Of a DNA stretch of 64,000 nt, positions 1-8,550 are shown one piece after another. The notes below the pieces were generated by a model. The model saw only the letters and a list, made by a program, of their open reading frames with translations, was not told the DNA's origin and ran no database searches. Source of the DNA: Paenibacillus kyungheensis (lineage in GTDB: Bacteria; Bacillota; Bacilli; Paenibacillales; Paenibacillaceae); contig NZ_CP117416.1 of assembly GCF_028606985.1 (NCBI RefSeq), positions 4,527,001 to 4,591,000 on the forward strand, written 5' to 3'. Each line of letters starts with the position of its first letter. The stretch's first letter is position 1. A program made the position numbers and the translations under genes.

Positions 1-333
1 TCGCGGCGTTTCAATAACTTCCATTGCAAAAGCAACATTATCGTAAGCTGTTAATTTCGGTAGTAGACGGAAATCTTGAAAAATAACTCCGATATTACGG
101 CGCAACAGTGGAATCTTACGCTGTTTTAATTTGCCTAAATTAAATCCATTTACAGAAATTTGACCTTTTGTTGGTGTTTCTTCACGATACATTAATTTCA
201 TAAAGGTAGACTTACCCGCACCCGAAGGACCGACCACATATACAAATTCATTGCGATCAATCTTCACAGATACACCTTGAAGAGCATGAGCTCCATTCGG
301 ATAAGTTTTCCAGACATCCTGCATTTCTATCAA
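1..333 (-). CDS. ftsE: Cell-division ABC transporter ATPase FtsE (C-terminus cut by window edge)
   Basis: ATP-binding subunit of the FtsEX complex, which sits at the membrane and controls peptidoglycan hydrolases. The first 111 codons are present. Walker A reads GPSGAGKS, followed by a Q-loop with VIFQDFRLL, typical of FtsE. The reading frame opens with a TTG codon (331-333) preceded at 7 nt by AGGAAG (341-346); an in-frame ATG three codons later lacks a suitable site. The Walker B and signature motifs lie beyond the window. In B. subtilis ftsE follows the secA-prfB-yitT region; here the arg and uxa genes separate them. Confidence 0.93.
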   Translation of the reverse strand, partial: MIEMQDVWKTYPNGAHALQGVSVKIDRNEFVYVVGPSGAGKSTFMKLMYREETPTKGQISVNGFNLGKLKQRKIPLLRRNIGVIFQDFRLLPKLTAYDNVAFAMEVIETPR

Positions 334-818
334 ATTATCACTTCCTAAATAATCAGATCATTCACCTTATCATAGACAACATTTTGTTATCAGAGATGAT
401 GTCTGAATGGTTTTGTTGATTGCATGTGGTACATGGTATTTAGACTCACCATTTCTTCTTATACGGTTACTATTCGTTTTCACAGACAACATTAAGTATA
501 GGTAGGTTGGTTCTTATCAAGTAAACCAATATACGATTAGGTACTTTGTACTGGATGTAGCAAAACACCATATGTTTGAAAGACAGATTCAACAATCTCT
601 ATTGTAACAAATTCGTTACCATTTGAGTACTATAATAACTCGAAAATCACTCCATAATCAAAAAAGCCTGAAATCAGCGCAATGCTGAAATCAGACTTTC
701 TTCTGCTAACGTCCTTCAAAAGCGGTTCCATCTCAGACTGACCTGAACATGAACGATCTTTTTTGGGTTTGTTATGGATACCTGCTATGACTACTTTGTA
801 TTGCAATCACGTTATTAC
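334..818. other. Gene-free stretch between ftsE and the efflux gene
   Basis: No convincing coding region. It holds the terminator of the efflux gene near 660-700 and presumably the ftsE promoter; on the minus strand a TACAAT box can be seen in the 600-615 area without a clear -35 partner. No RNA gene or repeat was recognised. Confidence 0.5.
660..702 (-). terminator. Probable Rho-independent terminator of the efflux MFS gene
   Basis: On the minus strand an interrupted inverted repeat (arms AAAGTCTGA-TT-TCAGC and GCTGA-TT-TCAGGCTTT) is followed by TTTTTTGATT. It lies 117 bp past the stop codon of the MFS gene. The internal TT/TT mismatch lowers confidence. Confidence 0.6.
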
Positions 819-2369
819 TTACTTTTGAGTAGGTTTATTCGTTTGAAGAGCACGTTCTTTACCCATACAGGAAACAGCGATAAGTGCTCCAATAGCTGGT
901 AAGACTGCCCACATAAATGTACCTGCAATCGAACTTGTTAATGCTACCTGAATCATCTCAATCACCTGAGCTGGCAAATGAGATTTGATATCATCGGATA
1001 GCAAGGCACGCGGATCAAGCTGAGTCAGATCAAGTCCTGCTGGTAATGCACTTTCACCACCACTCTGATTTATCCCTGCTTCTAATTGATTGCTTAATAA
1101 GCTACGTTGGATCAATCCAAATATCGTAACACCCAGTGCCATTCCCAGAGAACGAACAAATGTTAATGTAGAGGTCGCTGCTCCGCGTTGACGGAAATCA
1201 AAGTTCTGAATTCCGCTGATATTCAGAACTGAGAAAGAAAATCCAATTCCGAAGCCTGCTGTAGCTAGATACAGATACAATAGTAATGCAGGTGTATCCG
1301 GTGTAATGCGGCTTAACAATGCCATCCCCAGTACAAATAAAAATCCAGAGATCATCATAATTCGGCGGAATGTTAATTTATTTACCAGTATCCCGCCAAG
1401 CATCGCTGCAATCACAGACCCGATCGTCATCGGCATTAGAGTAAGCCCTGAATTGACCGCTGTCCCACCGCTTACCCCTTGGATATAAATCGGAATATAG
1501 AGCGCTACTGTAATAAAAGCAGCTCCATAGAAAAAAGCGGCTAATGTACTGCTACTGAACAGTCGATCTTTGAACATCGGAAATGAAATAATAGGTTCTG
1601 CGGCTTTCTGTTCTGCAAAAATAAATCCGATCAGCAATACCACAAAGCTTGCAAACAATCCTAAAATCACACCTGAATTCCAAGCATACGTATCTCCGCC
1701 TAGTTCTAAAGCGAACATCAAGGACACGACAGCTCCGATCAATAACGCTGCGCCCCACCAATCGATTTTTTGCTTCGAACGTTCCATAGATTCATGATAA
1801 AAAATCATAACCAATAGAAACGAAACAATCCCAAACGGAACATTGATATAGAACACCCAGCGCCAGTTCATATATTGGGTAATATAAGCGCCTAACAGTG
1901 GGCCAAATAAACTGGACATACCAAATACAGCGCCCAGCAAACCTGTCATTTTACCGCGTTTTTCCGGTGGGAATGTATCGAATACAATCGTAAAAGCAAT
2001 CGGTACCAGCGCACCGCCACCAATCCCTTGAATCGCTCGATAAATACTAAGTTGTACGATCGAGTCTGCTGTACCACATAAAATAGAACCAAGCATAAAG
2101 ACAACAACACCAAAAATAAAAAATCGCTTACGACCGTACATATCCGATAGTTTACCGAAAATAGGTGTACCTGCGAGTGAAGCGACCAAGTATGCTGAAG
2201 TTACCCATACAAATTGATCAAATCCTCCAAGATCACCTACAATCGTCGCAATCGCTGTAGCTACGATCGTATTATCAATCGCCGCAATAAAAATACCGAG
2301 CAACAACCCTGCAACGATCCAGCCTGTTTTTGAAGCTTTTTGACTTTTTCCAGCAACAGACGCTGACAT
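819..2369 (-). CDS. DHA2-family (14-TMS) multidrug MFS transporter
   Basis: Predicted proton-driven drug exporter of the EmrB/QacA group, 516 aa. Residues about 17-40 carry the DNTIVATAIATIVGDL segment of the first membrane helix, GKLSDMYGRKR is the loop 2-3 motif A, and about 14 hydrophobic helices follow, with a large loop near residues 430-465 before the last one. ATG start with AGGAG 8 nt upstream. Monocistronic: its own promoter and operator-like palindrome lie upstream and a terminator downstream. The substrate cannot be told from sequence. Confidence 0.9.
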   Translation of the reverse strand: MSASVAGKSQKASKTGWIVAGLLLGIFIAAIDNTIVATAIATIVGDLGGFDQFVWVTSAYLVASLAGTPIFGKLSDMYGRKRFFIFGVVVFMLGSILCGTADSIVQLSIYRAIQGIGGGALVPIAFTIVFDTFPPEKRGKMTGLLGAVFGMSSLFGPLLGAYITQYMNWRWVFYINVPFGIVSFLLVMIFYHESMERSKQKIDWWGAALLIGAVVSLMFALELGGDTYAWNSGVILGLFASFVVLLIGFIFAEQKAAEPIISFPMFKDRLFSSSTLAAFFYGAAFITVALYIPIYIQGVSGGTAVNSGLTLMPMTIGSVIAAMLGGILVNKLTFRRIMMISGFLFVLGMALLSRITPDTPALLLYLYLATAGFGIGFSFSVLNISGIQNFDFRQRGAATSTLTFVRSLGMALGVTIFGLIQRSLLSNQLEAGINQSGGESALPAGLDLTQLDPRALLSDDIKSHLPAQVIEMIQVALTSSIAGTFMWAVLPAIGALIAVSCMGKERALQTNKPTQK

Positions 2370-2428
2370 ACACTCACTCCTTTGTCGTAATCATAACATG
2401 ATCTTTCTGCAAAGCATCGATCAGTTAC

Positions 2429-2458
2429 TGACCCGTTGGTCACAATGGAATTAGTATA
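2429..2458 (-). promoter_or_regulatory. Efflux-gene promoter -10 with TetR-type palindrome
   Basis: TATACT (revcomp at 2453-2458) is a good -10 box; no good -35 is evident. Immediately downstream lies the perfect palindrome TGACC-cgtt-GGTCA (2429-2442), the shape bound by many TetR-family repressors of efflux pumps. No regulator gene is adjacent in this window. Confidence 0.5.
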
Positions 2459-2496
2459 GCATATATTGCGTTTAAGATGCCAAACCATAGTTATAT

Positions 2497-4002
2497 TTAC
2501 AAAGTAACTCCGCTTTTAAATATCGCAAGTTCGCGGAATTTATTTTTCTCATTATTCACCCAGCGACCACTGGCAACTTCAATAATGTAATCAATAAAAT
2601 CTTGTAATCCGTCTTCTATCGTTACATCTTCAACCAGTGTGCCTGCATTATAATCGATCCAATGCGGTTTGTTCGCAAATAAAGGGGAATTGGTAGACAC
2701 TTTCATCGTAGGTACAAATGAACCGAAAGGTGTTCCTCGTCCGGTAGTAAAAATCACCAGCTGACAACCTGCTGCCGCCAGTGCAGACGAAGCTACCAGA
2801 TCATTGCCCGGTGCACTTAACAAATTCAGTCCACGTGTCTGCAATCGTTCTCCATATAATAGAACATCTTGTACAGGCGAAATGCCTGACTTTTGCGTAC
2901 AACCCAGTGATTTATCTTCTAATGTTGTAATTCCTCCTGCTTTGTTACCAGGAGAAGGATTTTCATAGACAGGCTGTTTGTAATCCATAAAATATTGCTT
3001 GAAATCATTAATCAGATGTACGATTTTGCCAAATACTTGTTCGTCTGCTGCTCGTTCCATCAATATCTGTTCTGCGCCGAACATTTCTGGCACCTCGGTC
3101 AATACTGTTGTCCCGCCTTGCGCCGCCATATAATCTGATAATTTGCCCAATAGTGGATTCGCTGTAATCCCTGATAATCCATCCGAACCACCACATTTCA
3201 GTCCGATTTTAAGATCGGATAAAGGAATATCTTCTCGATGATCACCCTGTACATGGGCAAATATCTCTTTAAGTAGTTGTACACCTGCTTCTACTTCGTC
3301 TGATACCATTTGAGAGACAAGGAATTTGACCCGATGTTCATCGTATTCACCAATCGCTACTTTGAATTGATCCATTTCATTATTTTCGCATCCCAGTCCA
3401 AGTACAAGTACACCACCTACATTCGGATGCTTGACCGCATCTGCCAAAATAGTACGTGTATATTGATGATCATCCCCTAGCTGAGAGCAACCATAGCTGT
3501 GTTTGAGTACTAATGTATTTTCAAAAGGAGCGATATCACCTACTTCACGCTGGAACTCGCTTAGAATCAATTCGGCGATTCCGTTCACACAGCCCACAGT
3601 AGGTACGATCCATAATTCATTTCGAATTCCTACATCCCCATTGCTACGTCGATACCCTTGAAAAGTACGATTCTCAAGCGTATACGGATTGAATAGTGTT
3701 TTGGGATGGTAATGATATTCTTCGATACCGGTTAGATTGGTTTTGGCATTATGCGTATGAATATGACTACCTGCTATAATCGGTTGAATCGCATGTCCGA
3801 TCGGATAGCCGTATTTGATAATATGTTGATTGATCTCGATAGGTTGAAGCGCAATCTTATGCCCGCGGGCGATATCTTCTGTAACTGTAATCTGTTGCTG
3901 CAAAGCGGTTGGTGTATCCAGTGTAATCATTTCGCCTTGTTGATAATCACGCAATGCAACGACGACATTGTCATCAGGATGAATCTGTATATATTCAAGC
4001 AT
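2497..4002 (-). CDS. uxaA: Altronate dehydratase
   Basis: Converts D-altronate to 2-keto-3-deoxygluconate, the last uxa-specific step of D-galacturonate catabolism. The 501-aa length is the full UxaA form: an N-terminal SAF-like domain (about 1-90) with the HTHNAKT segment, then the galactarate/altronate dehydratase core, with Cys/His-rich blocks such as LKHSYGCSQLGDDH, GLGCENNEM and LKCGGSDGLSG that hold the metal site in this family. It lies 57 bp after uxaB and is probably co-transcribed with it. Confidence 0.95.
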   Translation of the reverse strand: MLEYIQIHPDDNVVVALRDYQQGEMITLDTPTALQQQITVTEDIARGHKIALQPIEINQHIIKYGYPIGHAIQPIIAGSHIHTHNAKTNLTGIEEYHYHPKTLFNPYTLENRTFQGYRRSNGDVGIRNELWIVPTVGCVNGIAELILSEFQREVGDIAPFENTLVLKHSYGCSQLGDDHQYTRTILADAVKHPNVGGVLVLGLGCENNEMDQFKVAIGEYDEHRVKFLVSQMVSDEVEAGVQLLKEIFAHVQGDHREDIPLSDLKIGLKCGGSDGLSGITANPLLGKLSDYMAAQGGTTVLTEVPEMFGAEQILMERAADEQVFGKIVHLINDFKQYFMDYKQPVYENPSPGNKAGGITTLEDKSLGCTQKSGISPVQDVLLYGERLQTRGLNLLSAPGNDLVASSALAAAGCQLVIFTTGRGTPFGSFVPTMKVSTNSPLFANKPHWIDYNAGTLVEDVTIEDGLQDFIDYIIEVASGRWVNNEKNKFRELAIFKSGVTL

Positions 4003-4059
4003 GGTTAATTATGCCTCCTCATAAGATGTATCTATCCACTGATTTGTACTGTGTATCCA

Positions 4060-5532
4060 TTAAGAAGTAGGTGTTGCAGAATGATCCATCAATGCTTGCA
4101 AAGCAACGACAATGCCTTGATGTTGAATACGATACAGATCGTTCGTCACTTGCTCGGTTAAGCCGCTATAATGGTTCAAGTCCATTCCCCAGAAAGATAA
4201 TTCTCCCAGAACAGCTGTAACGAGCTGATGTAGACTTTGTTGACTGTTATCGCATACTTTCCATAATTCAGCTAACTGTTGTAATACAGCGATATCATCG
4301 TTTAACGCAATCGGTTCTCCACTGCGTTCTCCTTTATAAAAAGCGATCAAAGCTGCAAGTGAAAAAACAAGTTTTTGTGGTAATTTGCCTGTCTGTTCGA
4401 TATAAGCAGTTAGTGTTGGTAGATCGCGCGTTTTGAATTTGGAAATACTATTTAGTGAAATACTCATTAGAAAATGTTGTACATACGGATTACGGAACCG
4501 TTCCATTACAGCCGCAGCAAATTGCTCTAGCTCTTCTGCTGGCAAATCCAACGTAGGTATAATCTCATCCTGGATCAATGATCGTACAAAAGCGCCAGTC
4601 ACCGGATGATCGACCGTCTCTGCAACTGTATTTAGACCATACAGATAAGCAACAGGGGTCATAGCGGTATGAGCACCATTCAAAATACGTACTTTACGCG
4701 TACGATACGGAGCCATATCTTCTACGACTTTGATATGCAAACCTGCTTGGGCAAACGGTAATTCTTGCTCAATCCAAGACGGCCCTTCGATCACAAGTAA
4801 GTGAAATGGTTCACCTACTACAACAAATGAATCTTCATATCCAAGCTCTGCTGTAATCTCATGCATACGCTGTTTGGGATAACCGGGAACAATCCGATCT
4901 ACCAGACTGCTACAAAATGTATTTGCTTGATGTACCCATGCAACAAATTCAGGCTCTAAGTTCCACAAGTCTGCATATTGCAACACGATTTTTTTTAGTT
5001 CATCTCCATTATGATCTATCAATTCACATGGAAGAATAATAAACCCTTTACTTGCTTCTCCATGAAAATGACGGAACCGACGATACAATAGCGATGTTAA
5101 TTTACCCGGATAACTTTGCTGTGGACGATCTACTAACTGATCTGTTGGATGAAAAGCAATGCCTGCTTCTGTTGTATTGGAAATGATCCAGCGAAGTTCT
5201 GGCTGATAGGCTAAAGCTTCATAGGTTTCATAGTGTTCATAAGGATTGATTCCACGTGTTACACACTCAATCACTTCATGTGTCTGAGAAGGCTGTCCAT
5301 CTTGAATACCTTCTAGATATACCGTATATAATCCATCTTGTTCATTGAGTTGTTCAGCCATCCCTGTAGCTAACGGTTGTACGATAACAACTCCTGCATC
5401 AAAGTTTGCTTTTTTGTTCATCTGGTGAATCTGCCAATCGGTAAAAGCTCGCAAAAAATTCCCTTCGCCAAATTGCACTACTTTTTCAGTATAGGTTGTA
5501 GCAGGGTATGTGGTTCGGTTCAGTGTGTTCAT
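4060..5532 (-). CDS. uxaB: Tagaturonate reductase (altronate oxidoreductase)
   Basis: NADH-dependent reductase of D-tagaturonate to D-altronate, a cytoplasmic long-chain mannitol dehydrogenase-family enzyme; 490 aa is the family length. The N-terminus has VVQFGEGNFLRAF (Rossmann motif) and the central part has KVRILNGAHTAM with the catalytic Lys/Asn/His region of this family. The ATG start has a good site (AGGAGGATC region). Its promoter about 75 bp upstream overlaps a LacI-type operator, so it is likely induced by galacturonate or an intermediate. Confidence 0.95.
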   Translation of the reverse strand: MNTLNRTTYPATTYTEKVVQFGEGNFLRAFTDWQIHQMNKKANFDAGVVIVQPLATGMAEQLNEQDGLYTVYLEGIQDGQPSQTHEVIECVTRGINPYEHYETYEALAYQPELRWIISNTTEAGIAFHPTDQLVDRPQQSYPGKLTSLLYRRFRHFHGEASKGFIILPCELIDHNGDELKKIVLQYADLWNLEPEFVAWVHQANTFCSSLVDRIVPGYPKQRMHEITAELGYEDSFVVVGEPFHLLVIEGPSWIEQELPFAQAGLHIKVVEDMAPYRTRKVRILNGAHTAMTPVAYLYGLNTVAETVDHPVTGAFVRSLIQDEIIPTLDLPAEELEQFAAAVMERFRNPYVQHFLMSISLNSISKFKTRDLPTLTAYIEQTGKLPQKLVFSLAALIAFYKGERSGEPIALNDDIAVLQQLAELWKVCDNSQQSLHQLVTAVLGELSFWGMDLNHYSGLTEQVTNDLYRIQHQGIVVALQALMDHSATPTS

Positions 5533-5613
5533 TATAGATCCTCCTGATCGTTGATTTGTTGAACTGTCTATTGTGAACGAATCTTAGATTTGTTTATGAA
5601 GTACTTACTAATG

Positions 5614-5645
5614 ATTATAATTTTATGCACACGTTAACAAAGTGA
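5614..5645 (-). promoter_or_regulatory. uxaBA promoter overlapped by LacI-type operator
   Basis: Minus-strand -10 TATAAT (revcomp at 5614-5619) with a weak TTTGTT-like -35 16 bp upstream. The palindromic box TGTTAACGTGTGCA (revcomp at 5626-5639) lies between them and has the central ACGT of LacI-family sites. It resembles the box before uxaC, supporting one shared regulator. Confidence 0.6.
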
Positions 5646-5768
5646 ATTAGATCACAATCTTATTATTTATTAAAAAGAGAATTCCTGCGCGTAGTAAAAA
5701 GCTCTGGAATCCTCAATCTATAATCATTGTATTTAGCGAATCGAACGATTTGTAGCTTAAATGATTTA

Positions 5769-6770
5769 TCACGAACGAACTGCTGTTGATTTACGTTGAA
5801 TCAATTCAGTTTCGACAAAGATCAATTCTTGTTGGGTTTCTTTCTCACGAATCTGTTCTAATATTTTCTCTGCCCCACGCGCGCTAATATCTTCGATCGG
5901 ACGCTTCACTGTTGTTAACGCAGGATTGGTATACATCGAGAAATTAATATCATCAAAGCCGATAATCGATAAGTCTTGCGGTACTTTCAACCCTTGTTCA
6001 AATGCCGCATTCATCGCACCAATCGCCATATCATCATTGGAGCAAAATACAGCGGTAGGTGGTGATGATAATGCTAACAATTGTTGCATCGCTTGATAAC
6101 CGCTCTCTGTATCGTATTCTCCACTAACAATATATTCTGCTGGAATCGATAATTGACTTTCTTCCAGCGCTTGTAAAAAACCTAATCGACGTTGTTCTGT
6201 CGATTTGAAGCTTTTGATTCCTTCTATAATCGCAATCTGCGTATGACCTTGCTCAATTAGAAAATGCCCGGCATGATACGAGCCTTCTTTATCATTAGAT
6301 ACAATATTGACTAAATTCGCATCTGGCAGTAGACGATTGAGGACAACAATTGGAATCTCTTGCTCTAGCACATGATTGATAAAGTCGTTATCAGCTTCAC
6401 TTTGACTCATCAAAATAATGCCATCAAATCGCTTATGATGAATAGAACTGTAATCCAAATAATCATCTATTCCGCGTACAAATAAATTGTATTCAATCCC
6501 GATCACACGATTCACCCCGCGAATCGTAGCGGCAAAAAAGCTACTACTTGTACCATTAGAGATACTGGTAAAAAACAACCCGATCGTATGCGACCGCTGT
6601 AACACTAGACTTTTCGCATTATAATTAGGGATATAATTAACTTCTTGCGCAATTTGCATGATTTTACGTTTGGTGACCTCTTTAATAAGAGGGCTATTAT
6701 TAAGTGCACGAGAAACAGTCGTATGAGAAACATTCGCTAGCTTTGCGATATCTTTAATTGTGGCTGCCAT
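5769..6770 (-). CDS. LacI-family repressor of the uxa genes
   Basis: 333 aa. Residues 3-24 form the LacI helix-turn-helix (IKDIAKLANVSHTTVSRAL) with the hinge helix region following, and residues about 60-330 are a periplasmic-binding-protein-like effector domain (VFCSNDDMAIGAMNA, IIGFDDI). I chose ATG at 6770 because AAGGAAGG lies 7 nt upstream; the 27 codons before it carry no LacI homology. By position it corresponds to B. subtilis ExuR, and two LacI-type boxes before uxaC and uxaB are likely targets. The inducer is inferred to be a hexuronate intermediate. Confidence 0.88.
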   Translation of the reverse strand: MAATIKDIAKLANVSHTTVSRALNNSPLIKEVTKRKIMQIAQEVNYIPNYNAKSLVLQRSHTIGLFFTSISNGTSSSFFAATIRGVNRVIGIEYNLFVRGIDDYLDYSSIHHKRFDGIILMSQSEADNDFINHVLEQEIPIVVLNRLLPDANLVNIVSNDKEGSYHAGHFLIEQGHTQIAIIEGIKSFKSTEQRRLGFLQALEESQLSIPAEYIVSGEYDTESGYQAMQQLLALSSPPTAVFCSNDDMAIGAMNAAFEQGLKVPQDLSIIGFDDINFSMYTNPALTTVKRPIEDISARGAEKILEQIREKETQQELIFVETELIQRKSTAVRS

Positions 6771-6915
6771 ATGCATACCTTCCTTTATTCCAGCTTGTCC
6801 AATAGAACAGAATAGAGGATACGATCGTTCCTCTTCTCCTAAGAATAACATATTATGATCTACTCACCATAATACGGATGGTTGCCGGACGCTATGCGAT
6901 TGTTCTCACTCGTAT

Positions 6916-8313
6916 TTACTCTAAAGGTTGATGACGCAATTGTAATTCTTCAACGATTTGTTCATGCTTTTTATCTGTTAATTTGTACATTAATCCGATA
7001 ATTAACATCGCAATCGCTAGTGCAATCGCAGGATACAGACAAAGTAATGCTTTGATCCCGATCTGCGTCCCTACTGTCTGCACGACATTCGGTACATAAC
7101 CAATTACAGCTAGACCTACCCCTGATAAGAAACCGGATAATGATTGTGCCAATTTACGTGAAAAGTTAAACAATGAATAAGTAGTTCCTTCTTTACGTTC
7201 GCCAGAAGTCCATTCGCCGTAATCGATAATATCGGATACAAACGCCCATGTAACACCATTCGGAATACTAATACCGATAAAAGCAATACTTGCTAAGATT
7301 GTGAAAAGATACACATTCGATGGGGCAATAAAGTTGATTGTATCTGCTACTACACTAATGCCAAGCCCGATCATCGCTGTTTTGCGTTTACCGAATCTTT
7401 TTACCAGTTTAGGTAAAAATAACACGCCGATAAAGGAAGAGCCGATAATAATAAAGTTCATATACGCCATTAGTTCCACATTACCAAGATTATATTGAGC
7501 AAAATAAATCAACATCGCTGATTTGATATTATAAGCTGAAATGGTAAACACCGTCATTAATACGAGCACTAACAGTGGTTTGTTACTGACAAAGGTTTTG
7601 ACTACACTGCCGACCGATAATTTTTCAGAAGGAGCTGCCTGACTAATAATCCGTTCTTTGGTTCCGCGGAAGCAGACAATAAAAGCAAGTACTCCAATCA
7701 CAGACATAATCCCCATAACCACTGGAAATCCTACAGATGGATTAGCAAAATGCACAATCAAAGGCATCACAATAACACTGGTCACAAATAGTGCTCCAAG
7801 CGAACCGGCTTGACGGAATGAAGATAACGATGCTCGTTCAATCGTATTCTGAGTGATCGATGCTCCAAGTGAACCATAAGGAATATTAACAAATGAATAG
7901 CCGATTCCCCAGATCATATAAGACGCATACGCATAAATTAATTTACCGGTTACCGATAGATTAGGTGAGATAAACGTGAACACTGTAAGAATCGCAAGAA
8001 TAATACTTCCATAGATCAGATACGGTCTAAATTTACCGTTCTTCCCGATGTTTTTGCGATAATCAATTGATGAACCTACAATCGGATCACAGATCGCTGC
8101 AAATAATTTACTGACTAGAAAAATACCTGCTGCTGCGATCGCAGGGATACCGGCAACGTCTGTAAAAAATTTAAGCAGATACAATTGCCCCAGATCAAAC
8201 ATAAATCCGTTCCCAAAGTCCCCCATACCGTATGAAATCTTTTCTTTGAGACTGATCTTGCCGTCAATTACATTTTCTTCTGCTTTGACCCCTTTTAATG
8301 TAGCTACTCCCAT
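6916..8313 (-). CDS. GPH-family sugar:cation symporter (probable hexuronide/galacturonate uptake)
   Basis: 465 aa, about 12 membrane helices, glycoside-pentoside-hexuronide family (YjmB/UidB type). The start of the first helix, ISYGMGDFGNGFMF, and the loop DPIVGSSIDYRKNIGKNGKFRPYL are family hallmarks. ATG at 8313 has AAGGGG at 8 nt spacing; a possible start ten codons upstream lacks one. Position between uxaC and the LacI gene matches the B. subtilis exu locus, so import of galacturonate or oligogalacturonide is the best guess. A perfect Crp/Fnr-type box lies 122 bp upstream. Confidence 0.88.
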   Translation of the reverse strand: MGVATLKGVKAEENVIDGKISLKEKISYGMGDFGNGFMFDLGQLYLLKFFTDVAGIPAIAAAGIFLVSKLFAAICDPIVGSSIDYRKNIGKNGKFRPYLIYGSIILAILTVFTFISPNLSVTGKLIYAYASYMIWGIGYSFVNIPYGSLGASITQNTIERASLSSFRQAGSLGALFVTSVIVMPLIVHFANPSVGFPVVMGIMSVIGVLAFIVCFRGTKERIISQAAPSEKLSVGSVVKTFVSNKPLLVLVLMTVFTISAYNIKSAMLIYFAQYNLGNVELMAYMNFIIIGSSFIGVLFLPKLVKRFGKRKTAMIGLGISVVADTINFIAPSNVYLFTILASIAFIGISIPNGVTWAFVSDIIDYGEWTSGERKEGTTYSLFNFSRKLAQSLSGFLSGVGLAVIGYVPNVVQTVGTQIGIKALLCLYPAIALAIAMLIIGLMYKLTDKKHEQIVEELQLRHQPLE

Positions 8314-8434
8314 GTGACACACCCCTTGATTTGATAAAATCAACCGCTTACAATATGGATACGATTTGGCTCCTCTACTACGCGTTGTATACTTATAGCA
8401 TTCATAATAACTTTGCTATCACATATTCATATAT

Positions 8435-8450
8435 TGTGAAATTAATCACA
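8435..8450. promoter_or_regulatory. Perfect Crp/Fnr-family binding box
   Basis: TGTGA-AATTAA-TCACA matches the TGTGA-N6-TCACA consensus used by Crp, Fnr and ArcR-type regulators with no mismatch. Its centre is about 60 bp upstream of a possible start site following TATAAG/TATACA boxes near 8387-8397, an activation geometry for the symporter gene. Confidence 0.5.
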
Positions 8451-8460
8451 TAATCATTTA

Positions 8461-8545
8461 AAATAAAGATCGCTTTGACTGCATACGCTAGAACATTACT
8501 ATAGTAGATCACTTATTCTAGCAGTCAGCCAAAGCGATTTTTGTA
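8461..8545 (-). terminator. Long bipartite hairpin, probable uxaC terminator
   Basis: Outer arms GATCGCTTTGACTGC and GCAGTCAgccAAAGCGAT plus inner arms GCTAGAA / TTCTAGC enclose about 25 nt. T-rich runs flank it on both strands. It begins about 5 bp past the uxaC stop. Confidence 0.6.
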
Positions 8546-8550
8546 TCTTT

